A stretch of DNA of 64,000 nucleotides from Sansalvadorimonas sp965221135. Lineage in GTDB: Bacteria; Pseudomonadota; Gammaproteobacteria; Pseudomonadales; Endozoicomonadaceae. The DNA is taken from NCBI GenBank assembly GCA_965221135.1, contig CBDCRZ010000106.1, positions 682,001 through 746,000 on the forward strand. Direction: 5' to 3'. A program made the position numbers and the translations under genes. Shown piece by piece: positions 8,163 to 17,476 of this stretch (position 1 is its first letter; each line of letters opens with the position of its first letter). The notes under the pieces are model-generated. The model ran no database searches. It had not been told where the DNA came from and worked only from the letters and a program-made list of their open reading frames with translations.

Positions 8163-8793
8163 TCCGTATAACGATTGGGTGAGGGCTGAAGAAAAGCCAG
8201 TCCTCACCCTATTCACACGGCGACTGCATCCTTCTGGGGTACATTAAATTGATGTCGAAACTTCTATCTGAGGGTATAACAGAGGGGCGGGAGGAAGACA
8301 TGGACTAAAGTCGCTCTTGAATTCACATATAAGACGATAGTAGGCCAGTTTATCTGCTGGATCTGGCCAGTCATAGCCCTGAGTGTCCTCTATCTAGTCC
8401 TCTACCTAATAGTAGAGTGAAGAAGTCAATCGGAGAATCGGAACACTGGCACTTATATTTTTGCCCGAACCACCCCCAAAAGACCAAGCACTCTGGAGCC
8501 CATTTCAGAGTATGTCGATTATGCCAAGAGATTCCTTCCATTATCATAAACTCAGTTCTCTCGGGGCTAAAAGACAGTATTTTTTGGCTGTCTTGGTCTG
8601 CATGGGAGCAAAAGTTCTTTGGTGGATAGGGCTTTACTCGAATGGCACTCTTAAGCCCGGTCGACATCAATTTGTGAGGAATATCCTGAATCCGTGACTT
8701 CGGATCAAAAACAATCCCCTGAAGCCCGGACAGTGTAAGGCCTAACAGGTAAAATACACGTATCTCAGGATTTCACCTGCAGGGTGCGTTTTT
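8163..8793. other. Intergenic stretch, no gene supported
   Basis: About 630 bases with only short overlapping ORFs on both strands and no ribosome sites. The last hundred bases probably contain the left end of the IS1380-type element, but I cannot define its inverted repeat. Confidence 0.4.
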
Positions 8794-10128
8794 GTGAAAC
8801 TGAAAATCGAACAGTCTGACACCGAATTTTATACCCCGACCGCAGGCCTGCATTTCGTTGGCCATGCCATCAACCAGAAAACAACGCTCAATAAAACACT
8901 GCGTTCTATTACTAAGCGGCATGGCATTCCCAATATTGAACTGATTCGAACGTACATCGGTCTTCTGGCGACAGGAAAGAGTGATTTCGACGCGATAGAG
9001 AATGTTCGCAGGGATGACTGGTTTAAATCCTGTATGGGCATCCGACAAATGCCATCAACCAGTCGTTTGCGTCAGCGATTTGATGAGGATGCAGCTTCCT
9101 TATACCCCTGATCAATGACAGTCTGGCCGAGGTTGTGGTCAATCTGGACGCCCCTTAACAGCCCTGCCAACCCGTCTGGATAAGCACCAGCGTATTGCCC
9201 TGGATATCGATGATTTCCCCATGGACAACAGTGGTACCCAAAAGGAAGGTGTTGCCTACACCTACAAAGGTCATGATGGTTATGCGCCCATCGCCGCTTA
9301 CTTGGGGCAAGAAGGCTGGTGTCTTGGCTGTGACCTGCGCATCGGCTCCCAACATTCCCAGAAAGAGTTCATCCCTTTTTTGGAACAGGTTATTCAGCGA
9401 GCCAGGCGGATTACCAGGAAAGCATTATTGCTCAGACTCGACAGCGGCCATGATGCCGAAGAATCCCGCAAAGAAGTGGCCCGACACGACAGTGTGGATC
9501 ACATCATCAAACTCAACCCCCGCAGCCACCATACGACAGAGCGCTGGTTGCCCCGCTTTGAGGAGGCCGATGTCTCCTGGCACCCCATCAGAGAGGGGAA
9601 GGACTACGCGACGTTGTCGGTCATGCATGACACCGACTATGGCCCGCAGCGTTTGGTTATCCGGATCATCCGCAGAGCTCGTGATGCTGTAGGGCAGATG
9701 TTTCTAAATGGGCACTATGAGCTGGAAGGGTGGTGGACGACACTGGAGCAAGAGCACACCAGTGATGACGAGGTTATTGCACTGTACAAAGATCACGCCA
9801 CCAGTGAACAGTTTCATAGTGAGTTCAAAACAGATCTTGATCTGGAACCTTTACCCTCAGGGAAATTTGCCACCAATGCGCTGGTCATGAGTCTGGGGGC
9901 ACTGGCCTATAATATTTTGCGCTGTATGGGGCAAAAGGTTCTGCTGGGATAGGACTCTCCCGTCCGCCATACCGCCAAACGGCGTCGATTGAAAACCGTT
10001 ATGCAGGAGCTGATTTATCAGGCGGGCCGCTTGGTCAAATCGGGTCGACAATATATCCTGCGCTTTGGTCGGCATAGTCCAGGGTTCTGCGCGTATAAAC
10101 GGTTATTGTCAGAGTATGCGCTGTGTTA
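8794..10128 (+). pseudogene. IS1380-family transposase, frameshifted and with nonsense codon
   Basis: Reading begins MKLKIEQSDTEFYTPTAGLH. It changes frame between about 9110 and 9170, continues through DIDDFPMDNSGTQKEGV and YKGHDGYAPIAAYLGQEG (DDE catalytic-core motifs of IS1380 transposases), and meets TAG at 9950-9952. The same frame then goes on to YILRFGRHSPGFCAYKRLL, the usual C-terminal signature, ending about 10128. Two lesions mean it is inactive. Family assignment rests on recalled motifs. Confidence 0.75.
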
Positions 10129-10409
10129 ATGGCCATGTAGCCATAGCCGTCCGATAAAACCGCTCTCCAATGGAATGATAAAGGCTTTCGATGAAGGCCA
10201 TGGTGTTCTATGGCTTGAGGCCCCCAAAAGATCATCAGAAACGGCGCTGAGGAGATTGATACTGAAAATGTTGAACAAAACCCGAAGACCTCGTACTGAA
10301 AAGTTGAATCCGAAAGCACTGAACCCGTTCAAACAAGCAGCATGAGCACGTGACAATCAAGAAGTCACTGATTTAGGGAATATATCTCTCGGGAATGGGA
10401 TAATTCCTT

Positions 10410-11882
10410 ATGATAAAAACAACACTCTTCCTGCCAGGCTTTTATCTACCGTCCCTGCGTCGTAAACCCCGGTCAGCCAGTCAGAAGCTCGCCGCTCAAC
10501 GTGACCAGATCAAGAAGTCAAACCTGACCCAGATGGGTGAATACTTCGGGTCATTCATTCATCACAAAGCCACAGAACAATCTTCCTCTGGGGCATTCAG
10601 TCGAAGGCGCTTGTTTACGAAGGCCAATAGTTTCTGGGGGTTCTTTTCACAAGTTCTTGATGCAGACGGTGGTTGTCGGGAAGTCGTCCGCAAAATTCAG
10701 GCCTTTGCTGCCAAGAACCCTATCAAGACACCTTCCTCATCGACAGCAGCCTACTGTAAGGCCCGCAGGAAGCTTGAGCAAACAATGTTGGATGAGGTTC
10801 TCCAGCAAACATCTGATGAGCTTCTGAAAAACGACATTGGTCGCTCCTGGCATAACCGTCGAGTACTTGTCGTTGATGGAACCGGACTCAGCATGCCTGA
10901 TACAGAGGCTAATCAGGAGGTATGGCCCCAATCCAGGAACCAAAAACCTGGCTGTGGTTTTCCCTCAGCACGCTTGTGTGCCTGCTTTGATCTGCACACA
11001 GGCGGACTGGTCAGTTACCGTATGGGCAACAAAAAAAATCATGAGTTGCCATTACTGCGGCAACAGTGGGATAGGTTCCAGGCCGGTGATATTTTCTTGG
11101 GAGATAAAGGGTTTTGTAGTTATTTTGATGTCGCCAAATTTCAGGAGCGGGGTGTTGATTCCGTCATTACCCTTGCACGGCGAACACCGGTAAAGGACAG
11201 TGAAGCTCTAGAGGTTTTGGGGGCGGATGACTTACTGATTACATGGCCAAAGCCTAAATGGTACAAAAGTCTGAGCTATTCCTTTCAGGAGTGGGAGAGC
11301 CTCCCTGAACAGTTAGTGTTACGTCAGATCAAAGTCACCGTCGACCAGCCTGGTTATAGGGTGAAACAGTTCTACATTGTGACGACATTGACGGATGCTG
11401 AAGGTTATTCTGTGAGAGATATCGCTGAACTTTATTATCGTCGCTGGGATGTTGAACTCTTTTTCCGGGATATAAAAACGACATTAGGCATGGACATTTT
11501 ACGCTGCAAATCTCCGGAAATGATATATAAAGAAATCACAATGCATTTGATTGTTTATAACAGTTTGCGAATGCTCATGTTGAAAGCCTCGCAGAAAAAC
11601 GCCTCACCTCTCTGTCAGATAAGCGTCAAAGCAAGCCTGCAGGCACTAAGACAGTGGGAACCTCTCATAGGTGCCCCTGAAGCTGACAAGACGGGAGAAA
11701 AACAACGGCTAATGAGTTTACTCTACAAAGCAATCGCCGGCGCAACTGTACCCGCCAGGCCAGGGCGCAGGGAACCACGGTGTGTTAAGCGCAGGCCCAA
11801 GCCTTATCAGCTGATGTCGGCACCAAGGGCATCGATGGTTGAGCTGGAACACCGGGGTAAAAGCCGTGGTAAGAAGCTTTAA
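10410..11882 (+). CDS. IS4-family transposase, apparently intact
   Basis: A 490-aa DDE transposase. The first catalytic Asp lies in VVDGTGLSMPDT (about residue 150), the second in FLGDKGFCSYFD (about 230). The Glu lies in the family signature YYRRWDVELFFRDIKTTLG (about residue 350). Length and motif spacing suit an active IS4 enzyme, and it is the only clearly intact IS transposase gene in the window. Terminal inverted repeats were not resolved by eye. It lies directly downstream of the broken IS1380-type gene. Confidence 0.85.
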   Translation: MIKTTLFLPGFYLPSLRRKPRSASQKLAAQRDQIKKSNLTQMGEYFGSFIHHKATEQSSSGAFSRRRLFTKANSFWGFFSQVLDADGGCREVVRKIQAFAAKNPIKTPSSSTAAYCKARRKLEQTMLDEVLQQTSDELLKNDIGRSWHNRRVLVVDGTGLSMPDTEANQEVWPQSRNQKPGCGFPSARLCACFDLHTGGLVSYRMGNKKNHELPLLRQQWDRFQAGDIFLGDKGFCSYFDVAKFQERGVDSVITLARRTPVKDSEALEVLGADDLLITWPKPKWYKSLSYSFQEWESLPEQLVLRQIKVTVDQPGYRVKQFYIVTTLTDAEGYSVRDIAELYYRRWDVELFFRDIKTTLGMDILRCKSPEMIYKEITMHLIVYNSLRMLMLKASQKNASPLCQISVKASLQALRQWEPLIGAPEADKTGEKQRLMSLLYKAIAGATVPARPGRREPRCVKRRPKPYQLMSAPRASMVELEHRGKSRGKKL

Positions 11883-11950
11883 GTTAGTGCCATTCGACTC
11901 CGACCCCTTTTTCTACCAGTGTGTATGGGTACTTACTAAGGATACAATGA

Positions 11951-13297
11951 CTAAGGATACGGTAACTCAGGTTCAGAGGCATAATCAGAGCCATCTTCAT
12001 CATCATAAAATACTTTGAAACAATCAACGATATTCAGCTTATCAATTCTTGATTTATCCAGGGTGACTTTTAATTGAGGGCATGCCGATATCTCAAGGAG
12101 CCCTACTTTACGTAAATTGGCAGGTAATTTTTCCAGCGCACGACAGTCTGTTAATCTCAAATGAGTTTTGATTTCTCTTATATAAGGAAGAAATTCCTGT
12201 AATTTTGAGCAAGACCGAACAGTCACACGCAATAACATTCGTGCACTAACATTAATAGCCTTTAACTCACGACAATACTGAAGAAAAATGGCTTCTTTAA
12301 CCTCCACATTATCGGGGATATACTCTATCTCGTCACAACTTTTTAATTTTAAGAGTTTAACAGTAACTTTGTTACGAAAAAAACCTTCTGATATTGGCAT
12401 GTCAGAAATTGAAAGTGTTTCAATGGGATGCGTACTCGCAGGGCAATGTTTAACTCCGCAACGAAAAAGCTCCATATCTTCATAATGTATAGTGTCAGGA
12501 AGTTGTTTTAACAACGGACACTTCATTGCAAGTAACAACCCTATTCGTTTCAAATGCTGAGACGTGAAAGATTCAAGGCGAGGACAGTCTCTTAAATCAA
12601 CAGATTCAATCATACTTTCATTAGCACAGGAACAGTCAATAGACACCAACTGTTTACAATCAAAAACATCTAAATAATTTATACCCTTCACCTTCAGGGT
12701 GAGTTTTCTTATATTTTGAATTTCCGATATTGTAAGTTGGCTAACTGTTATTTCATTTGCAATAAAATCTTCTTCCAGGTTTTGACAGCGCCTAATCTGT
12801 AGAATATTAACTTCCAGTCCTTTAGGTAAACATTTGAGGTTTTTGCAACCACATAAATCAAGCTCATAACGACCCCGAACTACATTAATGCGCAAATTAT
12901 CAGGCAAAGAAATAAAATCCTTTCCCTTCAAAAAATTTTCTGTTCTTGAAGGTATATGTATAGATCCATCGTCCTCTAGATTCTTACAAAAAAATTGATA
13001 AATTCCTTCAATATCAGCAGGTTCACAACCGGCATCACGATTAGCCTCTCTCCATGCTTCAATTGATTGGATCATTTGTTCTTTGGCAGACAAACCTGAG
13101 GTAACGTGATCAGTATGACGACCGCTCAAGGAAACTTCATAAGGATTAGTATCCATACTAACAGGGGCAGGCATATCTACATCTTTGGGAATTAATGATA
13201 AATCATGAAGAGAAGATGTAAGACTTCTACCACTTTCATGGGATTTGTCACCTTCATTAAATTTGGGTATAAATGCAGGCACCGGTTTTATATTCAT
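11951..13297 (-). CDS. Leucine-rich-repeat protein, candidate effector
   Basis: A 448-aa protein without signal peptide. Residues 1-130 are a hydrophilic N-terminus (NIKPVPAFIPKFNEGDKSHE). Residues about 135-430 are degenerate LRR-like units built on Leu-x-Leu-x2-Cys and Leu-Pro-x-Asn/Asp (LDLCGCKNLKCLPKGL, LRLTDCRALEKLPANL, LEISACPQL). The ATG has AGGTGAT upstream. Composition is visibly more AT-rich than neighbouring genes, suggesting separate acquisition. The layout, a disordered N-terminus then short LRRs, resembles type III effectors of the YopM/SspH kind, but there is no E3 domain and no secretion signal can be read directly. Effector function is inference. Confidence 0.75.
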   Translation of the reverse strand: MNIKPVPAFIPKFNEGDKSHESGRSLTSSLHDLSLIPKDVDMPAPVSMDTNPYEVSLSGRHTDHVTSGLSAKEQMIQSIEAWREANRDAGCEPADIEGIYQFFCKNLEDDGSIHIPSRTENFLKGKDFISLPDNLRINVVRGRYELDLCGCKNLKCLPKGLEVNILQIRRCQNLEEDFIANEITVSQLTISEIQNIRKLTLKVKGINYLDVFDCKQLVSIDCSCANESMIESVDLRDCPRLESFTSQHLKRIGLLLAMKCPLLKQLPDTIHYEDMELFRCGVKHCPASTHPIETLSISDMPISEGFFRNKVTVKLLKLKSCDEIEYIPDNVEVKEAIFLQYCRELKAINVSARMLLRVTVRSCSKLQEFLPYIREIKTHLRLTDCRALEKLPANLRKVGLLEISACPQLKVTLDKSRIDKLNIVDCFKVFYDDEDGSDYASEPELPYP

Positions 13298-13368
13298 AGT
13301 TAATCACCTAAATAGATTATATCGGTTATCTCAGTAAGGTGAGTACAAAACAATATTAAAGTTCCATT

Positions 13369-13704
13369 TTATAATAACAACCTACCTGTGTTCACTGACA
13401 AACAAAGGCGGCAGCGTGGTTTTTGAGCTGAAACATTAATTCCAGACGCTGTTTCAGAAAATAGTGGAAGTGCACTAAAATCATGGAAACGGTCATTGAA
13501 TGACGACCCAGTTACCGAATCTGTCTCACGGAAAATATCAAGAGTTGAACCTTCCACTATTATTGCAAACAGCGCCTTAATTCCATGTGTGATGATATGA
13601 ACAGCCCGCTCCAATAATTCTACCTGATTACTACCTAACCTCAGCCACGATTCGTAGACTAAACTGACGACACCGGTTTCCTGCTCAAGCGAAGGGGGTG
13701 TCAC
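13369..13704 (-). CDS. Doubtful 111-aa ORF
   Basis: An open frame starting MTPPSLEQETGVVSLVYES. It contains part of the 31-base repeat motif (TAACCTCAGCCACGAT on the plus strand) that elsewhere is noncoding, so it may be mobile-element debris. No known domain. Kept only because it fills an otherwise empty gap between the LRR gene and the transposase. Confidence 0.2.
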   Translation of the reverse strand: MTPPSLEQETGVVSLVYESWLRLGSNQVELLERAVHIITHGIKALFAIIVEGSTLDIFRETDSVTGSSFNDRFHDFSALPLFSETASGINVSAQKPRCRLCLSVNTGRLLL

Positions 13705-13750
13705 GCCTAAGAACAGAGTTCAGCTCAAGAAAGGCTAATTAATTATTGGT

Positions 13751-13778
13751 AAACCCCCGGCTCTGCCGGGGGGACTCG
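13751..13778. terminator. GC-rich hairpin, possible terminator
   Basis: CCCCCGGC-TCT-GCCGGGGG forms a strong stem, between the doubtful ORF and the disrupted transposase. There is no long T-run, so its function as a terminator is uncertain. Confidence 0.35.
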
Positions 13779-14498
13779 CATAGGTTATCAGCCATTCCCG
13801 CTAAACATACGTCTAGAGACGCATAATACCTCAACAGTTCATGCTCTTTATTGAGACAGCACTCCCCCCCCCCGGCAGGGAACCGGTTTTTGCACGAACC
13901 TTGTATCACACTGAAAACACAGAGCAGTCTCCATCAGGAAGTGTCAGGGATCAGGCTCCTAATGCTTTGGCCCTGACCGCCACCCTGGGTGATGGCAAGT
14001 AACAGAGAATGCCAGCAATCTATCAAAAACCAGTCAAACAGACTCTTTATTGTTAACCATAACGAGATTTTCGACCGTTTGTGGTGCCAGGCAGCCCGGA
14101 AGATCGGGCAGGCCAACTGCTCTACCTGGTCAATCAAGAAGGCCAGGAACATCAGAATGGCGAGGTTGGTCGCCAGGTGCTGCTTGCCATGACCGTAGTT
14201 ATGTTCGAGGTTGTAGCCCTGTGTTTTCAGTGTGTTAAACGTCTCATTTTCGATTTTCCACCTTGCGCGTCCTCCTCGCATAACCTTTGTTACGCTGGTT
14301 GTTGTCAGTTCAATGCTGGTGACCCAGGTGCAACTGAATTTTTTCCCCTTTGGGGAGGTTTCCACATATTCCAGATAGTTGACCAGCACGTCAGGATTGG
14401 ATTTATTAATCGGAACATCGTTTACAAACCGGAACCAGTGGCTAAACCCTTTTTCATCCGTGAACTGGTGCCGACTCACCTGATCTTGTGTATCGAGT

Positions 14499-16417
14499 GT
14501 GTGCCGTAGGCACACAGAGAGAAAAGAAGGGAGTCTTTTCTTATCTGTGGCGAAGCTACAGAAAAGATGGCGGAGGGCCCGCCGGAGCCGGTCGTCGGAA
14601 ACAGGCTTCAAACCACCTCAAGCGGCTTGTATTAAGAGTGCAGGTCGTGAGCGTTGAGGAAAAGTCGGACTTGATCCGGCAGGTACGGAACAGAGAGATG
14701 AGTAAACCCGAACCGCTGTTGAGGCGTCGTAACCAAGTTCTATAGACATCAAAACCGGGCTCCACTCGATAGCCCGGGATCAGTCTGCAAGTGAAATCCG
14801 AATGCTGTGCAGGCGGTGTCCGGCGTGAAGGCGGCATGAATCTGTTTCAGGCTTTTCTGTGGAACTGCGTGAACCAGTCTTGCAGATGCTAAGGGAGAAC
14901 TCCAGGTGGCGATACCACAAGGGGCAGAGTACCAATGCTGCGCACTGGGGCGGAGCAGCCCGTATGTAGTGAAGAAGAAGCACCTGTAATGGGTGTGGAG
15001 CGAGGGGGCTGCGTCAGGTGGTTCTCATGGGTATTCAACTGACAGGGTCGTATGACAAAAGTCAGAAGGAGGTATTGATGAGGACAAAACCATTTATCAT
15101 TCCCAAGCAACAGGTGATGCAGGCGTACAGGCTCGTCAAAGCCAACGCAGGTGCCGCCGGTGTTGATCGTCAATCGCTGGAAGATTTTGAGAAAAATCTG
15201 AAAGACAATCTTTATAAAATCTGGAACCTGATGTCATCGGGGAGTTACTTTCCTCCTCCGGTGATGGCAGTCCCGATCAAAAAAAAGACAGGTGGCGTAC
15301 GGATACTGGGAATCCCGACAGTGGGAGATCGAATCGCCCAAACGGTGGTAAAACTGCAATTTGAGCCAGAAGTTGAACCGTATTTTCTACCCGATTCTTA
15401 CGGCTACAGGCCTAAGAAGTCGGCACTGGATGCGGTGGCTATTACCCGACAGAGATGTTGGAAATACGACTGGGTGCTTGAGTTCGACATCAAAGGATTA
15501 TTCGACCACATACCTCACGACCTGCTGATGAAAGCGGTTCTTAAACACACGAATTGCCCGTGGGTCATCCTCTACATTAAACGCTGGATATCAGCGCCGA
15601 TGCAGGGAAAGGACGGACAGCGGTGTGAAGGAAACTGCGGTACACCTCAGGGTGGGGTAATCAGTCCCGTATTAAGTAACCTGTTTCTGCATTATGTGTT
15701 CGATCAATGGATGCAACGCCACCATCCTGATGCCCCTTGGTGTCGCTATGCTGATGATGGGCTTGTTCACTGTCGTACAGAGCAACAGGCACAGCAGTTG
15801 CTGAGTGTGTTGCGAGAGCGTTTTGCAGAATGTGGTTTAGAGCTGCATCCGGAAAAGACCAAGATTGTCCGGAAAAGACCAAGATATTGCAAAGATGGAA
15901 ACCGAAAGGGGCGTTATCATACGACGTCCTTCGACTTTTTAAGCTACACCTTCAAGCCGAGAGTGAGTTGGAATAAGAAGCAAAATTGCCCTTTCATCAG
16001 CTTCTCACCGGCGGTAAGTAAGTCGGCGTTGAAATCAATGCGATCTAAGACGAGAAAGTTGGGTGTGCGAAACCGAACGGATTTGGAGCTGATTGATATT
16101 GCCCGGTGGTTCAACCCGATTATTCAGGGTTGGATGAATTACTACGGCAAATTCAGAAAGTCGGCCATGCATGGGATGTGTAGACACTTCAACATGACAC
16201 TGGTGGCATGGGCGATGAAGAAATACAAACATCTTCGAGGCCGAAAGACGAAGACGGTGAAGCTCTTTGACAGGATTGTAGAGCGACACCCGAACTTGTT
16301 TGCACATTGGCGCATGGGGATGGTGGGTGCGTTTGCCTGATGGGAGCGGTATAAGCTGAGAGGTTTACGTACCGTTCTGCGAGGGGCCGATGGGGAAGTT
16401 CCGTCGGTCTACTCTCC
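14499..16417 (+). mobile_element. Group II intron inserted antisense in a transposase gene
   Basis: The 5' end GTGTGCCGTAGG matches the group II consensus GTGYG. The structured 5' RNA region runs to about 15070, followed by the maturase gene. A domain V-like hairpin starts GAGCGGTATAAGC near 16346 and closes TACGTACCGTTC near 16379, then a domain VI stem with CTAC near its 3' end. The boundaries are set by the transposase reading frame being restored on removal. The 3' end reads CTACTCTCC rather than a clean AY, so it may be off by a base or two. Because it lies on the opposite strand to the host gene, splicing cannot rescue the transposase mRNA. Confidence 0.85.
15078..16340 (+). CDS. ltrA: Group II intron reverse transcriptase/maturase
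   Basis: A 420-aa intron-encoded protein that assists splicing and retrotransposition. I place the start at the ATG at 15078 behind AGAAGGAGG; the longer frame from 15018 lacks a ribosome site. RT blocks are visible: GVRILGIPTVGDRIAQ, PDSYGYRPKKSALDA, DIKGLFDHIPHD, GTPQGGVISPVLSNL and the catalytic YADD (CRYADDGLVH). Next comes domain X (WFNPIIQGWMNYYGKFRKSA). It ends GMVGAFA with no HNH endonuclease domain, so this is an En-minus type likely to use nicked or single-stranded targets. It appears intact. Confidence 0.9.
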   Translation: MRTKPFIIPKQQVMQAYRLVKANAGAAGVDRQSLEDFEKNLKDNLYKIWNLMSSGSYFPPPVMAVPIKKKTGGVRILGIPTVGDRIAQTVVKLQFEPEVEPYFLPDSYGYRPKKSALDAVAITRQRCWKYDWVLEFDIKGLFDHIPHDLLMKAVLKHTNCPWVILYIKRWISAPMQGKDGQRCEGNCGTPQGGVISPVLSNLFLHYVFDQWMQRHHPDAPWCRYADDGLVHCRTEQQAQQLLSVLRERFAECGLELHPEKTKIVRKRPRYCKDGNRKGRYHTTSFDFLSYTFKPRVSWNKKQNCPFISFSPAVSKSALKSMRSKTRKLGVRNRTDLELIDIARWFNPIIQGWMNYYGKFRKSAMHGMCRHFNMTLVAWAMKKYKHLRGRKTKTVKLFDRIVERHPNLFAHWRMGMVGAFA

Positions 16418-17334
16418 TCATCGACTGTATTCATGAGGGCCTGATCCCCTTCCCTGGCCACAGCAATAAAACTGTGCCCGTAGGAACGAATGCGTGTGAT
16501 GGTCGGACCATCGGAATACAGGCCATCCAGTCCGAGTACCAGTTTCAAATGGGGATGTTCGCAGCGCACATGTTCCAACAACCGTTTCTAAGCATTTTTC
16601 TCACAATCATTTTTGCTGACATCGATCTGTTGGATGATGGGTTCCGGCATGAGAGGCAAGACTTCCTTCATCCCGGGTTTGACGAGGCATATGGCCAGTA
16701 ACTGATGATAGTACTGTGGGTCTTTCCCCTTGGGATGCTTGCAGCAGCATTCATTACAGTGAATCGTTCCGGATGAAAAATGACCTGTGCGATCAATGGC
16801 TGCCAGGTATCCTTCACCGAAATACTTGAAGTGTTTCAGTCGATTCGACCCTTGTACGACGGAAAACAGCTTTGTAAAGATCTTACGTAAATCATCTGGT
16901 TTGACAGGATCCACAAGTTCTCGGATATACGTATCGCAAGGGATCTGTTTGACGTTGTAAAGGGAGCGAATGTTATGAGTGATCTCAGGTTTCAACTTCG
17001 CTTCGTCAAACTCCAGTAGTGACGGATACTTCAGATGCATGACGGCCAGTGCCGACATGACAGCATCGTGCAGGGATATTTTGCTGCTGCAGTGATTGGG
17101 GCGATCATCAGGTATTTTTGCAACATGCCCGGAAACGATACTGAGTAAGTCATCTGCCAAGGCATGCTGTTTTGAAGTAGGCATGAGGGGCGCCGGAAAA
17201 GTGTCTTCAAACTGGACAGAATATAGCTGAAAGTTTGCGAAAATGCTTGTTATGGAATTCTTCTCAAACCCTGATATCAAAGGAAATCATTAAGTCAGCG
17301 GGAATTGCTGAGCTCTCGTTATTAGTAATGACGC

Positions 17335-17436
17335 TCAATAGAAAGAGATTGCACCACGTGCCCAGTCATCGCCGTCGTCCTCGTCGGTGAGCCTTTGGGA
17401 TGCAAATAACTTGATATTTTCCTTGTTGATTGCCAT
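17335..17436 (-). pseudogene. 33-codon scar of a phage tail gene (L2 type)
   Basis: The start region MAINKENIKLFASQRLTD is joined to a foreign end, DDWARGAISFY. It retains its ribosome site (AGAGGA). Identical or near-identical scars occur at 28365, 33584, 47213, 53401, 58164 and 61294, so the internal deletion happened once and was then copied. Confidence 0.6.
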
Positions 17437-17476
17437 ACCGTTAGTCCTCTTGGGTATGAGTAAAAGAGACTGGTTT

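Larger units (their letters stand above)
13934..17184 (-). pseudogene. DDE transposase gene split by a group II intron
   Basis: The N-terminal part starts MPTSKQHALADDLLSIVSG at 17184 and runs to about 16590, where a frame change occurs after KNDCEKNA. It continues as EHPHLKLVLGLDGLYSDGP to the intron edge at 16418. The C-terminal part resumes at 14498 with LDTQDQVSRHQFTDEKGF and ends with RARWKIENETFNTLKTQGY (catalytic Glu region) and the stop at 13934. Joining the exons restores the frame (VDE-LDTQDQ). It resembles IS4-like/ISNCY DDE transposases; subfamily uncertain. Confidence 0.75.

Noticed and set aside
8371..8697. Overlapping 70-99 codon ORFs on both strands
   Set aside because: No ribosome sites, no domains, mutually overlapping; treated as noncoding.
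17387..17476. Apparent N-terminal transmembrane extension of type A ankyrin proteins
   Set aside because: It is the reverse complement of the phage MAINK gene start, lacks a ribosome site and is out of frame in the copy at 54844.
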